Below, piece by piece: positions 15,747-24,941 of a stretch of 36,142 nt of DNA (the first letter of the stretch is position 1; every line of letters begins with the position of its first letter). Source of the stretch: an uncultured Lachnospiraceae bacterium (GTDB lineage Bacteria > Bacillota > Clostridia > Lachnospirales > Lachnospiraceae); assembly GCA_937916415.1 (NCBI GenBank), contig CALGGH010000270.1:1-36142 (forward strand), written 5' to 3'. Position numbers and translations under genes: made by a program. The notes under the pieces are model-generated. The model searched no databases. It saw only the letters and a list, made by a program, of their open reading frames with translations, and was not told the origin of the DNA.

Positions 15747-16499
15747 ATGTTTTCATATGACGATTACAGAGAGATCATACGCATAATACAGGCCAGCGGC
15801 AGGGCGATGAAATATCCCGAAGCCCTGAACAGCGATTCATTTGTCATCATGAGACATGACGTGGAATACAGCGTTCAGCGGTCCTATGCCCTGTCATGCG
15901 TGGAAACCGAGATGGGCTTTTCAAGTACCTGGTTTTTTCAGATCACAAACAATACCTACAATCCTTTTTCCCGCACCACCAAGGGTCTGATCAATAAAAT
16001 GCGCGATGCCGGACACGTGATCGGACTGCACTACGCGCTCGACGGTGAGACGGACATGGAGAAGGTTCGCGCGCAGATACCTGAACATCTGCGCATTATG
16101 TCGGAAATGCTCGGATTTAAGGTGGATCAGTTTAGCATTCACAGACCGCCTGCGGCAGCGCTTGCGGCCAACTATAAGTATCCGGGAGTGATCAATGCGT
16201 ATCAGGACGATTTCTTTACGTTCGCCGAGGGAGTGACGGATGATACCGTGCTGGACGTTAAGTACATGTCCGATGCCAACCATGTCTGGAGATACGGATA
16301 TCCTGATGAAAAGAACATACTTGGGCATCCTAAGGTCCAGATACTGACGCATCCCTTTGCGTGGTGTGAGGAGGGATACGATAATCACGACAATTACGTG
16401 GCACTGATGCGAGAAAAAAATATCGAGACGATCCATTCCATCAATGATGAATGTAAGGATTTCAAGGAATATCTTGACGAGTTTTTGGGGGCCCAATGA
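15747..16499 (+). CDS. NodB-fold polysaccharide-deacetylase-like protein
   Basis: A 250-residue cytoplasmic protein. MRHDVEYS near residue 37 is an RHDV motif as in the deacetylase fold, where the Asp and nearby His bind metal. GLHYALDG near 95 and ILTHPFAW near 205 supply further His residues. Proteins of this type occur in O-antigen and capsule loci and are annotated as deacetylase-like; no reaction is certain. The start ATG at 15747 is chosen because GGAG (15736-15739) lies 7 nt upstream. An in-frame TTG at 15663 has no SD and would add non-family sequence. The stop overlaps the next start as ATGA. Confidence 0.75.
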   Translation: MFSYDDYREIIRIIQASGRAMKYPEALNSDSFVIMRHDVEYSVQRSYALSCVETEMGFSSTWFFQITNNTYNPFSRTTKGLINKMRDAGHVIGLHYALDGETDMEKVRAQIPEHLRIMSEMLGFKVDQFSIHRPPAAALAANYKYPGVINAYQDDFFTFAEGVTDDTVLDVKYMSDANHVWRYGYPDEKNILGHPKVQILTHPFAWCEEGYDNHDNYVALMREKNIETIHSINDECKDFKEYLDEFLGAQ

Positions 16500-17503
16500 T
16501 TCCGTTTGACGTTAAAAATACGATACTTGTTACGGGAGCGGCCGGATTCATCGGCTTTCACCTGTCCCGCCTTCTTTTGTCAGAAGGCGCGGCGGTTGTC
16601 GGAATAGACAACATGAATGACTACTATGACGTCCGCCTGAAGGAATCACGGCTGGAAGTATTGAACGGATACGAGAGATTCACGTTCGTCAGGGGCTCGA
16701 TATCCAACGAAGAGCTGGTCAATTACGTATTTAGCGATCATCATCCTGACATCGTGGTCAATCTGGCGGCGCAGGCCGGGGTCAGGTACTCGATTGACAA
16801 TCCCCGTTCCTACGTGGACAGCAATCTTGTTGGCTTTTTTAATATTCTGGAGGCTTGCCGGGACAGTTATAACATGGACAGCGGAGTCAAGCATCTGGTG
16901 TATGCTTCTTCGTCATCGGTATACGGCAATCAGGAGAAGACCCCCTTTTCGGTAAGCGATCCCGTGGATCATCCGATCAGCCTGTATGCGGCTACCAAGA
17001 AATCAAATGAGCTGATGGGATATGCATATTCACATCTGTATGGCATTCCCATGACCGGAGTGAGGTTTTTTACCGTGTACGGACCATATGGACGGCCTGA
17101 CATGGCATATTTTAAGTTCGCTGACAAAATGCGTCGTGGCGAACCGATACAGATATACAACAACGGGGACTTGCTCAGGGATTTCACCTACGTGGATGAC
17201 ATAGTTGCGGGATTGGAGAGAATGCTTTGCAATCCGCCTGAGGATGACGGACAGGCGCAGCATGCGCTATACAATATCGGCAACAACAGTCCGGTAAGGG
17301 TGTTGGATTTTATAGACGTGCTTGAGGAAGAACTGGGGATGAAGGCCGTCAGGGAGTATCTTCCGATGCAGCCCGGAGACGTATATCAGACCTATGCTGA
17401 CGTTGACGACCTGGAAAGGGATTTTGGTTACAGGCCGTCCACGACGCTTAAGCAAGGACTTCATGAGTTTGCAAAGTGGTACAGGGATTATTATCAGATC
17501 TGA
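16496..17503 (+). CDS. UDP-glucuronate 4-epimerase-like NAD-dependent epimerase
   Basis: A 335-residue extended short-chain dehydrogenase. TGAAGFIG at 13-20 binds NAD. VVGIDNMNDYYDVRLKESRL is the segment that marks UDP-glucuronate 4-epimerases. SSSSVYG and the catalytic Tyr164-x3-Lys168 (YAATK) are present. The reaction interconverts UDP-glucuronate and UDP-galacturonate, so the polymer may contain galacturonic acid. No UDP-glucose dehydrogenase is in the window. It is translationally coupled to the deacetylase-like gene through an ATGA overlap. Length and motifs are normal. Confidence 0.9.
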   Translation: MIPFDVKNTILVTGAAGFIGFHLSRLLLSEGAAVVGIDNMNDYYDVRLKESRLEVLNGYERFTFVRGSISNEELVNYVFSDHHPDIVVNLAAQAGVRYSIDNPRSYVDSNLVGFFNILEACRDSYNMDSGVKHLVYASSSSVYGNQEKTPFSVSDPVDHPISLYAATKKSNELMGYAYSHLYGIPMTGVRFFTVYGPYGRPDMAYFKFADKMRRGEPIQIYNNGDLLRDFTYVDDIVAGLERMLCNPPEDDGQAQHALYNIGNNSPVRVLDFIDVLEEELGMKAVREYLPMQPGDVYQTYADVDDLERDFGYRPSTTLKQGLHEFAKWYRDYYQI

Positions 17504-17562
17504 ACTGATGCTACGCCAATGATTCAAACTTAATAAAATATTAAACAATATGGCGGCATTTT

Positions 17563-17591
17563 TTTATTATTTCGCCGCATACTCGTATAAT
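17563..17591 (+). promoter_or_regulatory. Candidate promoter before the SGNH lipoprotein gene
   Basis: A perfect TATAAT lies at 17586-17591, with a poor -35 (TTTATT at 17563-17568) 17 bp upstream. The start would be near 17598, 26 nt before the ATG. A GCGGC/GCCGC hairpin (17553-17557 with 17574-17578) with a T-rich loop overlaps the -35 region. It may end the upstream transcript or affect promoter use. Confidence 0.45.
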
Positions 17592-17623
17592 GATGAAATG
17601 TCATCAAAAAGGAGTGTGAGGTT

Positions 17624-18709
17624 ATGAAAAAGAAAGCAAAATATGGATTAATGGCGATCATCATGGCCTTTGCTTTGGCCGGATGCGCCATGAACTTCGG
17701 AGATTCAAGCATCGAAGAAGAGGTGACGGACGCGCTGGTTGGCGAGGAATCCAAGGACGGTGACAAGGAAGTGGCGGACAGCTCCACGGCAACAGATACT
17801 GAACCTGACGATGAGATTGAACCTGAACCCGCATTGGAATACGTATACGTGGAAGATCCGGACGAATCGCTGATGACCGAAGACTCACTCGACAGCGACA
17901 TGGTGGAAATGATCGTTTCCGAGGCTGATGAGGAGGGCAACGTCGAGACACCGATAGAGGAACCCGAACCCGATTCGCTTCAGATAGTTTTTATCGGAGA
18001 TTCCATCTTTGATTCCGTCAGGGATGAGACCGGCATAGCCCATATGGTCGGCGAGGCATTGGAGGCGGACGTGTATAATCTTTCCATCGGCGGAACTTCC
18101 GCGGCCATCAGAAGGGATAAGCCCACGGATAAGGAGCATTGGACCGAGCCGTCGCTGATGGGCGTCATTTATACCATGCAGGGTCAGCTGGCCAATGACG
18201 TCATGGACGGATACAAGGCCGGTGAAGTGATCAAGGAACTCAATCCTGCCAAAACCGATTATTTCATAATTGAGTATGGTACAAATGACTTTAACAGTTA
18301 CGTTCCCATGGGCGCACCGGACGTAAACGGACAGTATTATTTTTATTTTGCCACGACGCTTGAGATGGCCGTTGATGAACTCAGAAGCAGCTATCCCAAT
18401 GCGCAGATACTGTTTTGCACGCCATATTATGAGCAGTTCTGGTCAGCAGACAGGACGCGTTTCATAGGTGACGTCCATAGCGTAAATAACGGATACGGAA
18501 CTCTCCTCGATTACATTGGGACCATGGAGGGCGTTGCCAGAAACAAAGGAGTTCCATGCCTGAACATGTACGATCTGATGGGCATAGATACTTATACGGT
18601 GGATAAGATGACCGTGGACGGCATTCATCCCAACGAGGAAGCCAGACGCAAATATGCAGGCATTCTGATTGAAAAGCTACAAGAGATGGAGAACGAAAAA
18701 AATGAATGA
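17624..18709 (+). CDS. SGNH/GDSL hydrolase lipoprotein
   Basis: A 361-residue exported lipoprotein. The signal peptide MKKKAKYGLM ends in lipobox LAGC with Cys21. An acidic linker of about 95 residues follows, then an SGNH domain with all four blocks: FIGDSIFD (Ser127), SIGGTS (Gly157), EYGTNDF (Asn221) and DGIHPNE (Asp332, His335). The full set of catalytic residues predicts an active esterase or acetyl-transfer enzyme on the outer face of the membrane, acting on O-acyl groups of glycan or wall polymer. The SD is AAGGAG, 9 nt before the ATG. The next gene starts 8 bp before its stop and encodes a related fold lacking these residues. Confidence 0.88.
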   Translation: MKKKAKYGLMAIIMAFALAGCAMNFGDSSIEEEVTDALVGEESKDGDKEVADSSTATDTEPDDEIEPEPALEYVYVEDPDESLMTEDSLDSDMVEMIVSEADEEGNVETPIEEPEPDSLQIVFIGDSIFDSVRDETGIAHMVGEALEADVYNLSIGGTSAAIRRDKPTDKEHWTEPSLMGVIYTMQGQLANDVMDGYKAGEVIKELNPAKTDYFIIEYGTNDFNSYVPMGAPDVNGQYYFYFATTLEMAVDELRSSYPNAQILFCTPYYEQFWSADRTRFIGDVHSVNNGYGTLLDYIGTMEGVARNKGVPCLNMYDLMGIDTYTVDKMTVDGIHPNEEARRKYAGILIEKLQEMENEKNE

Positions 18710-19688
18710 AAGGCGTTTTAGGCTGAACATTCACGTAATTCTGATAGCCGCCATAGTGATCATACTGGGAATTGCCGGATATGAACTCTATAGCTGGAAT
18801 CATGGAGAAACGCTGGAATATGATCCGGAGGAGGACACCTCGGAATTCGACGTGGAGGTTTTGGACGAGATCGTTCCCATGAATCCCGCAGATTACGAAG
18901 GACACGCGTTCGATGACGAGACGACGGTTTTGCTGCTGGGCAACGGAGACGTGTCGTTTACGCGAGATGATGAGGACGGCCTGGGCGCGCTGATAGCCGG
19001 GCAGGCCGGCGTTACGGTTTATAATGCCGCATTTCCCTATCCCACCCTGGCTACGCGCAACCTGGCCATGATAGAGCAGAATTATCCGGACGACGTTTAT
19101 TCCATGACGTATCTGGCAGACGCGATCTGCACGGGTGATTTCTCTGAGATAGACCGGGTCACCTCGACGTACCATCCGGACGGCAATTTCACCCGGGATG
19201 CCGTCAAGATACTCAAACAGGTAGATTATGACAATCTGGACGTTATCGTGATCATGTATGACGCTTCAGATTATTTTGAAGGACGCGCGATCGAGAATCC
19301 CAAGGATGACGAGGAAAGATGCACGATAGTCGGATCGCTCAACTATTCGATCCGCAGGATCCGTGAAGCCTACCCGTACGTGCGCATCATCGTGTCGAGC
19401 CTGTATTACACCGAGGGACGCGGAGCTGACGGAGTGGCCTACGACCCTGACATAGTGGATGCCGGCAACGGAACGCTGTCTAATTATTTCTATAACGAAC
19501 TGAACACTTGCGTTGACCTGTCTGTTTCATTCCTGGATAATTTCTACGGAACGATCAATCAGATGAATTATAAGGACTACGTAAACACCGGGAGTGAAGA
19601 GGATTACATACAGCTGACCGAAGCCGGACGCAAGGCACTGGCCGGTCGCATTGCGTATGCGATCAATAAGTATCAGCATGACAAATGA
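18702..19688 (+). CDS. Degenerate SGNH-like exported protein (predicted inactive)
   Basis: A 328-residue protein with one N-terminal membrane anchor (about 7-27), an acidic linker and a domain whose segments line up with the SGNH hydrolase next door. The catalytic places differ: LLGNGDVSF where GDS is expected, NAAFPYPT for the Gly block, MYDASDYF where GTND is expected, and EDYIQLTEAG for D-x-x-H-x-N. I infer a non-catalytic partner or glycan-binding paralogue of the upstream enzyme. The ATG at 18702 overlaps the upstream stop by 8 bp and has GGAG upstream; an ATG at 18669 would add 11 residues without reason. Alignment by eye only. Confidence 0.65.
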   Translation: MNERRFRLNIHVILIAAIVIILGIAGYELYSWNHGETLEYDPEEDTSEFDVEVLDEIVPMNPADYEGHAFDDETTVLLLGNGDVSFTRDDEDGLGALIAGQAGVTVYNAAFPYPTLATRNLAMIEQNYPDDVYSMTYLADAICTGDFSEIDRVTSTYHPDGNFTRDAVKILKQVDYDNLDVIVIMYDASDYFEGRAIENPKDDEERCTIVGSLNYSIRRIREAYPYVRIIVSSLYYTEGRGADGVAYDPDIVDAGNGTLSNYFYNELNTCVDLSVSFLDNFYGTINQMNYKDYVNTGSEEDYIQLTEAGRKALAGRIAYAINKYQHDK

Positions 19689-19756
19689 TGAAGAGAGGCC
19701 GGGAATAGTGCGTACGCCTTTTTCACGGCACGTATGATTTTTTGAATGAGGAGATC

Positions 19757-22700
19757 ATGAAAAAGAAAAGAAAGCTTACCGGGTTTGAAAAAAGGGTAAG
19801 GGAAAGGCATAAGCAGCAGGAGAAGGAATTCGGACGTGACGAATTCCTTTTCGGCGTTGAAGAAGACGAAACCGCGGACATAGAGTTTGAGGAAGATGAA
19901 GACATGGCCGTGGCTGCGGAGGCTGAGCCCGATGATGCCCCTGAACCGGAAACAGTATCAAAAGAAGAGGCAATCACGCATAAGGAATCTTCGTCCGGAA
20001 TAGGAGAGACGACGGCCATAATAGCAGACAGCATCATTGCCGAACAGCTGGGTGCGCTGGCTGCCGAAATGGGACAGACTACGACGGGGGAGAATGCAGC
20101 TCTTGGTGCGGCCGTGCCTCCCGGTGAAGAGGGGGATGAAGAGGACTCGGATTTCTACACCGGTGAGGTTGCGGCTGACCTGACCGATGAATACGCGGAA
20201 GATGATGAATGCGGAGATGATGAATGCGGAGATGATGATGACGCTGCCATCGCAGCCTCACGTGATGTAGGTGAAGTAACCGAAGACTTTGATTTCTATG
20301 ACATGCCCAAGGAGGCGGAAGCGGCCGCCATGGCTGCCGTTGCGGCGATGGTTGAGGCTGAGGAAGCCGGAGCCATGGCCGAAGCGGAGCTTAAGAACAG
20401 GAAAGCGTCAGGCAACGGAACGTCAGCCGGCAAAAAAGCTGCCGGATCCGGAGCGTCCAAGGGAAGGGGCAGGAGTCGCAAGGCAACGGGCCGTTCCAAG
20501 TCCGGCAGGTCCCGGAATGATGAAGATTTAGAGGACAGGGGCGGATTCTTTGGCGGAATTACGGGCTTTTTTGCCAACATGTCGGTTGCCGACAGGCTGA
20601 TAGTTGCCACCGGCATATGCGTACTGGTCGTGGCGATCATCAGTGGAACGGTATTCGTAAACGCCCGTACTCTGCAGAAACAGGTGGCTGAGTTTGACAG
20701 CGTGGGCAGTCAGGTCGCCGGCATATACGTGGTCGGAGAGGATGGCCTGGGAGCGGTAGTGTCCGCCCGGGCTGATTACGTAGGCCTCCAGGCGGAGGAG
20801 GAAATAGTCGCAGAGGAGCCGGAGGAGCCGATAGAGATAGTGCTCGAGGAGAAGAACGTCCAGATCGTCATGAAGGTCGCCTCCGTACAGTCTGACCTAA
20901 AGATCAAGTTTTCCAACAAGGAGACCGGCAAGCTGATATCGGGAGTTGCATTTGGCGTGACGGTCAAGTCGGATGCAGGAAAGGAGTACAAATGGGTCGA
21001 TGAAAACAGGGACGGCCTGATATATCATACCGAAGTGCCTAATGGAACCTACTCGGTATCAATGGATGATCTGCCGGAGGGGGAGAAGGATAATTATACG
21101 CTGGCGGCTGACGTGACCGGAGTAAAGGTTACCGACAAGATCGAATACAAAAAGGTTGACGTGGCTGATGAAGTCAAGTCTGAGGCCGAGGTCAACGTAG
21201 CTGCTGAAGATACCGGCAAGCAGGATGCCGTGGTGGAATCAGTCCTGACTGATACCGTGGAATGGGTGGAATCTACCAAGACGCTCATCAGCGGATCTGA
21301 GGACGGTTATAAAGAGATTGACAAGAGCAGCATTGAACTGAAGACGTCCAGGCTGGGACGGGAGCCGGCACCGTTAGTTGTCCGCTCCGGCAGGTATGAG
21401 CTGCCAATCATGGGATCGGAATCCGACGCAGTGATCGAACGCCAGCTTACCGAAGATGAGGAGAATCTGACGGAGGAAGTCGTAACGGGCGAGGATGAAC
21501 AGGAAAAGGAAAAGACCGAAGAGGAAACCGTAAAAGAAAAAAAGGAAGACGAAGGCAGCCCGGACGACAAAAAGACTGAGGCAGAAGATAAAAAGGACGA
21601 CGAGGAAAAGCAGGAAACAGAAGTCGTTGACGCGGACGATTCCATCAAGTCCGTGTCGCTGAGCAAGAGCAGCCTGACCATGAAGGTCGGCGATACCGCC
21701 GGACTTAAGGCCACGGTCAAAAAATCTAATGGTGAAGACGGAGGAGGAGTGTCGTGGTGGTCTTCAAATGAAGGAGTTGCCACCGTGTCTGACGGCACGG
21801 TAACGGCCGTGGGCAACGGCACTGCCGTGATAAATGCGGTAAGTGACATGGATGGCAGCAAGTCCGCCACGTGCAGCGTCACCGTGTCCGACGGCAGCGA
21901 GAGCGGAAAAGATGGTGACAAGTCATCAGCACTCAAGGATTCAAGCGGTAATCAGGTATACGTCAAGGATTCCGGTGGCAGTTTCGTGGCTGCCACGCTG
22001 GCGGATTACGACGCTTATGACAAGTTTTACGTCAAGTCAGAGGGCGGCGGTGATGCGGTATATACGTACACCGGCTGGCAGACCATAGACGGCAATACCT
22101 ACTTCTTTGACAAAAACGGTAATTTCGTGACCGGTGAGCAGATAATCCAGGGCGCGAAGTATTATTTCAACTCAGATGGACATCTCTCGACGGGCAGTGG
22201 TACCATGGGAATAGACGTGTCCAAATGGAACGGTTCCATCGACTGGAACGCGGTCAAGAACTCCGGCGTGTCATTCGCGATCATCAGATGCGGGTACAGG
22301 GGTTCAAGTACCGGCGCCTTGATAGAGGATCCCAAGTTCAGGGCCAACGTATCCGGAGCAAAAGCTGCGGGACTGGCAGTGGGTGCGTATTTCTTTACTC
22401 AGGCCACCAATGAGGTCGAGGCCGTCGAGGAGGCTTCGATGGCTGCGGGCCTGTGCTCGGGATACGGATTGTCATTGCCCATCTTCCTGGACGTGGAGGT
22501 TTCGGGCGGACGCGGCGACGCCATAGGCGCGGACATGCGTACGGCAGTCGTCAAGGCCTTCTGCCAGACCGTTCGCAATTCAGGCTTTGCCGCGGGCGTA
22601 TACGCCAACAAGACGTGGCTTACGGAGCGCATGCATGCGTCGCAGCTGACCTCATACAAGATCTGGCTGGCCCAGTACGCAGCATCACCGACTTATACGG

Positions 22701-22786
22701 CTACCAGATATGATTATTGGCAGTACTCGTCCAAGGGCAAGATCTCAGGCATCAGCGGCAACGTGGACCTGAACATCAGATATTAA
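19757..22786 (+). CDS. Large membrane-anchored GH25 lysozyme with cytoplasmic extension
   Basis: A 1009-residue protein. Residues 1-270 have no signal peptide: they are acidic and Ala-rich, ending in a basic Lys/Arg/Ser/Gly patch. A single membrane helix (about 277-298) follows. Outside come a Cna-B-like beta domain (about 376-450), an acidic Lys/Glu linker (to about 620), a Big_2-like domain (about 627-709), a choline-binding-like wall repeat (WQTIDGNTYFF, about 775-810) and a C-terminal GH25 domain (817-1009). GH25 has GIDVSKWNG, FAIIRCGYRG and the catalytic FLDVEV, so it should cut the muramic acid-glucosamine bond in peptidoglycan. Start ATG at 19757 has GAGGAG just upstream. A glycan locus setting suggests wall opening for polymer export or attachment. 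Confidence 0.85.
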   Translation: MKKKRKLTGFEKRVRERHKQQEKEFGRDEFLFGVEEDETADIEFEEDEDMAVAAEAEPDDAPEPETVSKEEAITHKESSSGIGETTAIIADSIIAEQLGALAAEMGQTTTGENAALGAAVPPGEEGDEEDSDFYTGEVAADLTDEYAEDDECGDDECGDDDDAAIAASRDVGEVTEDFDFYDMPKEAEAAAMAAVAAMVEAEEAGAMAEAELKNRKASGNGTSAGKKAAGSGASKGRGRSRKATGRSKSGRSRNDEDLEDRGGFFGGITGFFANMSVADRLIVATGICVLVVAIISGTVFVNARTLQKQVAEFDSVGSQVAGIYVVGEDGLGAVVSARADYVGLQAEEEIVAEEPEEPIEIVLEEKNVQIVMKVASVQSDLKIKFSNKETGKLISGVAFGVTVKSDAGKEYKWVDENRDGLIYHTEVPNGTYSVSMDDLPEGEKDNYTLAADVTGVKVTDKIEYKKVDVADEVKSEAEVNVAAEDTGKQDAVVESVLTDTVEWVESTKTLISGSEDGYKEIDKSSIELKTSRLGREPAPLVVRSGRYELPIMGSESDAVIERQLTEDEENLTEEVVTGEDEQEKEKTEEETVKEKKEDEGSPDDKKTEAEDKKDDEEKQETEVVDADDSIKSVSLSKSSLTMKVGDTAGLKATVKKSNGEDGGGVSWWSSNEGVATVSDGTVTAVGNGTAVINAVSDMDGSKSATCSVTVSDGSESGKDGDKSSALKDSSGNQVYVKDSGGSFVAATLADYDAYDKFYVKSEGGGDAVYTYTGWQTIDGNTYFFDKNGNFVTGEQIIQGAKYYFNSDGHLSTGSGTMGIDVSKWNGSIDWNAVKNSGVSFAIIRCGYRGSSTGALIEDPKFRANVSGAKAAGLAVGAYFFTQATNEVEAVEEASMAAGLCSGYGLSLPIFLDVEVSGGRGDAIGADMRTAVVKAFCQTVRNSGFAAGVYANKTWLTERMHASQLTSYKIWLAQYAASPTYTATRYDYWQYSSKGKISGISGNVDLNIRY
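20201..20230 (+). repeat. Exact tandem 2 x 15-bp repeat in the lysozyme gene
   Basis: The unit GATGATGAATGCGGA occurs twice in tandem and is followed by further GAT codons. It codes for Asp-Asp-Glu-Cys-Gly twice within the acidic cytoplasmic region. Being a multiple of three, copy-number change would keep frame. Confidence 0.8.
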
Positions 22787-22858
22787 GTAAAATCGCATTC
22801 GGCTTGTTGTATCTTCGTTACGTACGCGGCTTTAATGCCGCAGGAAAGGGAGGCTCAC

Positions 22859-23941
22859 ATGCATACGTATTTAGTCACGGGTGGCGCGGGTTTCATAGGA
22901 TCCAATTACATACATTACATGTTTCGCAAATATGGCGACGACGTCAGGATCATCAACGTTGACAAGCTTACCTATGCCGGCAATCTGGAGAATCTTAAGG
23001 ACGTGGAAGACCATCCGGGTTATTCCTTCGTCAAGGCTGACATATGCGACAAGGATGCAATAACGGCCATCTTTGAAAAAGAGGACGTGGACAGGGTCGT
23101 TCATTTCGCGGCCGAGTCTCACGTGGACAGGAGCATAGAGAGTCCTGAGGTGTTCGTACAGACTAACGTGCTTGGCACGGCCGTGATGCTCAACTGCGCC
23201 AAAAAGGCGTGGGAGCTTCCGGACGGCGGCTTTAAGCCGGATCACAAGTTCCTGCACGTGAGCACGGACGAGGTGTACGGCTCTCTGGACGAAGACGGCG
23301 GGTATTTCTACGAGACCACTCCATATGCTCCGCACAGTCCTTATTCCGCATCCAAGGCAAGCTCTGACATGCTGGTCAAGGCATACATGGATACATATAA
23401 GTTTCCTGCCAACATAACCAACTGTTCAAATAACTATGGCCCCTATCAGTTTCCTGAGAAGCTGATCCCGCTCATCATCAATAACGCCCTGCATGGCAAG
23501 TCGCTGCCGGTCTACGGCGACGGCAGGAACGTCAGGGACTGGCTCTACGTCGAGGATCACGCCAAGGCCATCGACATGGTTCAGGAGAAGGGCAGGCTTT
23601 TTGAGACCTACAACGTCGGCGGTCATAACGAAAAGCAGAACATCGAGATCATACACATAATACTTGACACCCTTAGGGACATGCTTCCGGACGACGATCC
23701 GAGGAAGGCGAACGTCACGGATGACCTGATCACCTACGTCACGGACCGCAAGGGCCATGACCGCAGATATGCCATCGCGCCCGACAAGATTCGCGCCGAG
23801 ACCGGCTGGGAGCCTGAGACGATGTTTGCAGAGGGCATCCGCAAGACAATTCAGTGGTATTTTGAGCACGAGGAATGGATGAAGAACGTGACGAGCGGGG
23901 ATTACCAGTCGTATTATGACGCAATGTATTCAGGCAGATGA
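22859..23941 (+). CDS. rmlB: dTDP-glucose 4,6-dehydratase
   Basis: A 360-residue short-chain dehydrogenase that turns dTDP-glucose into dTDP-4-keto-6-deoxyglucose, the second step to dTDP-rhamnose. TGGAGFIG at 7-14 binds NAD. AAESHVDRSI, STDEVYG and the catalytic YSASK (Tyr162, Lys166) are all present, as is NNYGPYQFPEKLIP, a signature of RmlB. The start is ATG at 22859, 5 nt after GGGAGG; an ATG at 22835 lacks an SD. It lies about 4.6 kb from rmlA rather than beside it. A small GCGGC/GCCGC hairpin lies in the 72-bp gap upstream. Confidence 0.97.
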   Translation: MHTYLVTGGAGFIGSNYIHYMFRKYGDDVRIINVDKLTYAGNLENLKDVEDHPGYSFVKADICDKDAITAIFEKEDVDRVVHFAAESHVDRSIESPEVFVQTNVLGTAVMLNCAKKAWELPDGGFKPDHKFLHVSTDEVYGSLDEDGGYFYETTPYAPHSPYSASKASSDMLVKAYMDTYKFPANITNCSNNYGPYQFPEKLIPLIINNALHGKSLPVYGDGRNVRDWLYVEDHAKAIDMVQEKGRLFETYNVGGHNEKQNIEIIHIILDTLRDMLPDDDPRKANVTDDLITYVTDRKGHDRRYAIAPDKIRAETGWEPETMFAEGIRKTIQWYFEHEEWMKNVTSGDYQSYYDAMYSGR

Positions 23942-24001
23942 CAGGACACTGATCAAGCGGCCTGCTGTAATGATTATCGGAGTTTAGCGAGGGAGATCAT
24001 C

Positions 24002-24937
24002 TTGGATAAGATAGCGGTGCTGATACCATGCTATAACGAGGAAAAAACCATAGCGAAGGTCGTGAAGGATGCCCGTGAGGCTCTTCCCGATGCTGTCATA
24101 TACGTCTATGACAACAATTCTTCAGATGATTCGGTGAGGCTTGCCGGCGAAGCCGGCGCAGTGGTGCGTCATGAGTACGTGCAGGGCAAGGGTGCCGTGA
24201 TCCGCAGGATGTTCAGGGAAATAGACGCGGAGTGTTACGTCATGGTGGACGCTGATGATACTTATCCGATGGAAAACGCGCCCGAGATGGTCAGGCTCGT
24301 CATGGAGCACAACTCCGACATGGTAGTTGGAGACAGGCTCTCATCCACCTATTTTACCGAGAACAAGAGACCTTTTCACAACATGGGCAATTCAGTGGTC
24401 CGAGCCACCATCAATCGTCTTTTTGACTGTGAAGTCAAGGACATCATGACGGGGTACAGGGCGTTTAGCCATAATTTCGTCAAGACCTTTCCCGTGCTTT
24501 CACGCGGATTCGAGATAGAAACCGAGATGACCATACATGCGGTGTACAACCACATGCAGATCGATAACGTGATAGTGGATTATCGGGACCGTCCCGAAGG
24601 CTCGGAATCCAAGCTAAACACTTATTCCGACGGATTCAAGGTGCTTTTCACCATAATCAAGCTTTACAAGGACTATAAGCCAATGGCTTTTTTCAGCCTG
24701 CAGGCCCTGCTGCTGGCGATCATTTCCACCGCCTTTTTGATTCCGGTGCTGATGGATTACGCGCAGACGGGACAGGTGGCCAGGTTTCCGACGCTGATCG
24801 TGTGCTGCTTTGTTTACCTGGCGGCGATCCAGTCGCTGTTCTCAGGCATGATACTGTCCAACCTGGCACTGGCTAACAGGCGTGAGTTTGAGTTTAACCT
24901 GACCACGCTGAAGGCCAGGGAGCGCCACGGAGACTAA
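24002..24937 (+). CDS. GT2 glycosyltransferase, polyprenyl-phosphate sugar synthase type
   Basis: A 311-residue protein that starts on TTG: GGGAG lies 6 nt upstream and no ATG fits. The N-terminal GT-A domain has VLIPCYNEEKTI, NNSSDDS and the metal-binding MVDADDTYP at about 80-89. DIMTGYRAFS and GFEIETEM are typical of the DPM1-like group. Two membrane helices follow at about 228-250 and 262-285. It probably makes a lipid-phosphate sugar on the inner face for an outside GT-C enzyme, of which the protein at 25994 is the nearest candidate. It is the second enzyme of this type in the window. Confidence 0.88.
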   Translation: MDKIAVLIPCYNEEKTIAKVVKDAREALPDAVIYVYDNNSSDDSVRLAGEAGAVVRHEYVQGKGAVIRRMFREIDAECYVMVDADDTYPMENAPEMVRLVMEHNSDMVVGDRLSSTYFTENKRPFHNMGNSVVRATINRLFDCEVKDIMTGYRAFSHNFVKTFPVLSRGFEIETEMTIHAVYNHMQIDNVIVDYRDRPEGSESKLNTYSDGFKVLFTIIKLYKDYKPMAFFSLQALLLAIISTAFLIPVLMDYAQTGQVARFPTLIVCCFVYLAAIQSLFSGMILSNLALANRREFEFNLTTLKARERHGD

Positions 24938-24941
24938 AGAC

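Noticed and set aside
22826..22841. GCGGC-TTTAAT-GCCGC hairpin before rmlB as terminator
   Set aside because: Only 5 bp, no T run, and it lies just before the rmlB ribosome binding site; probably chance.
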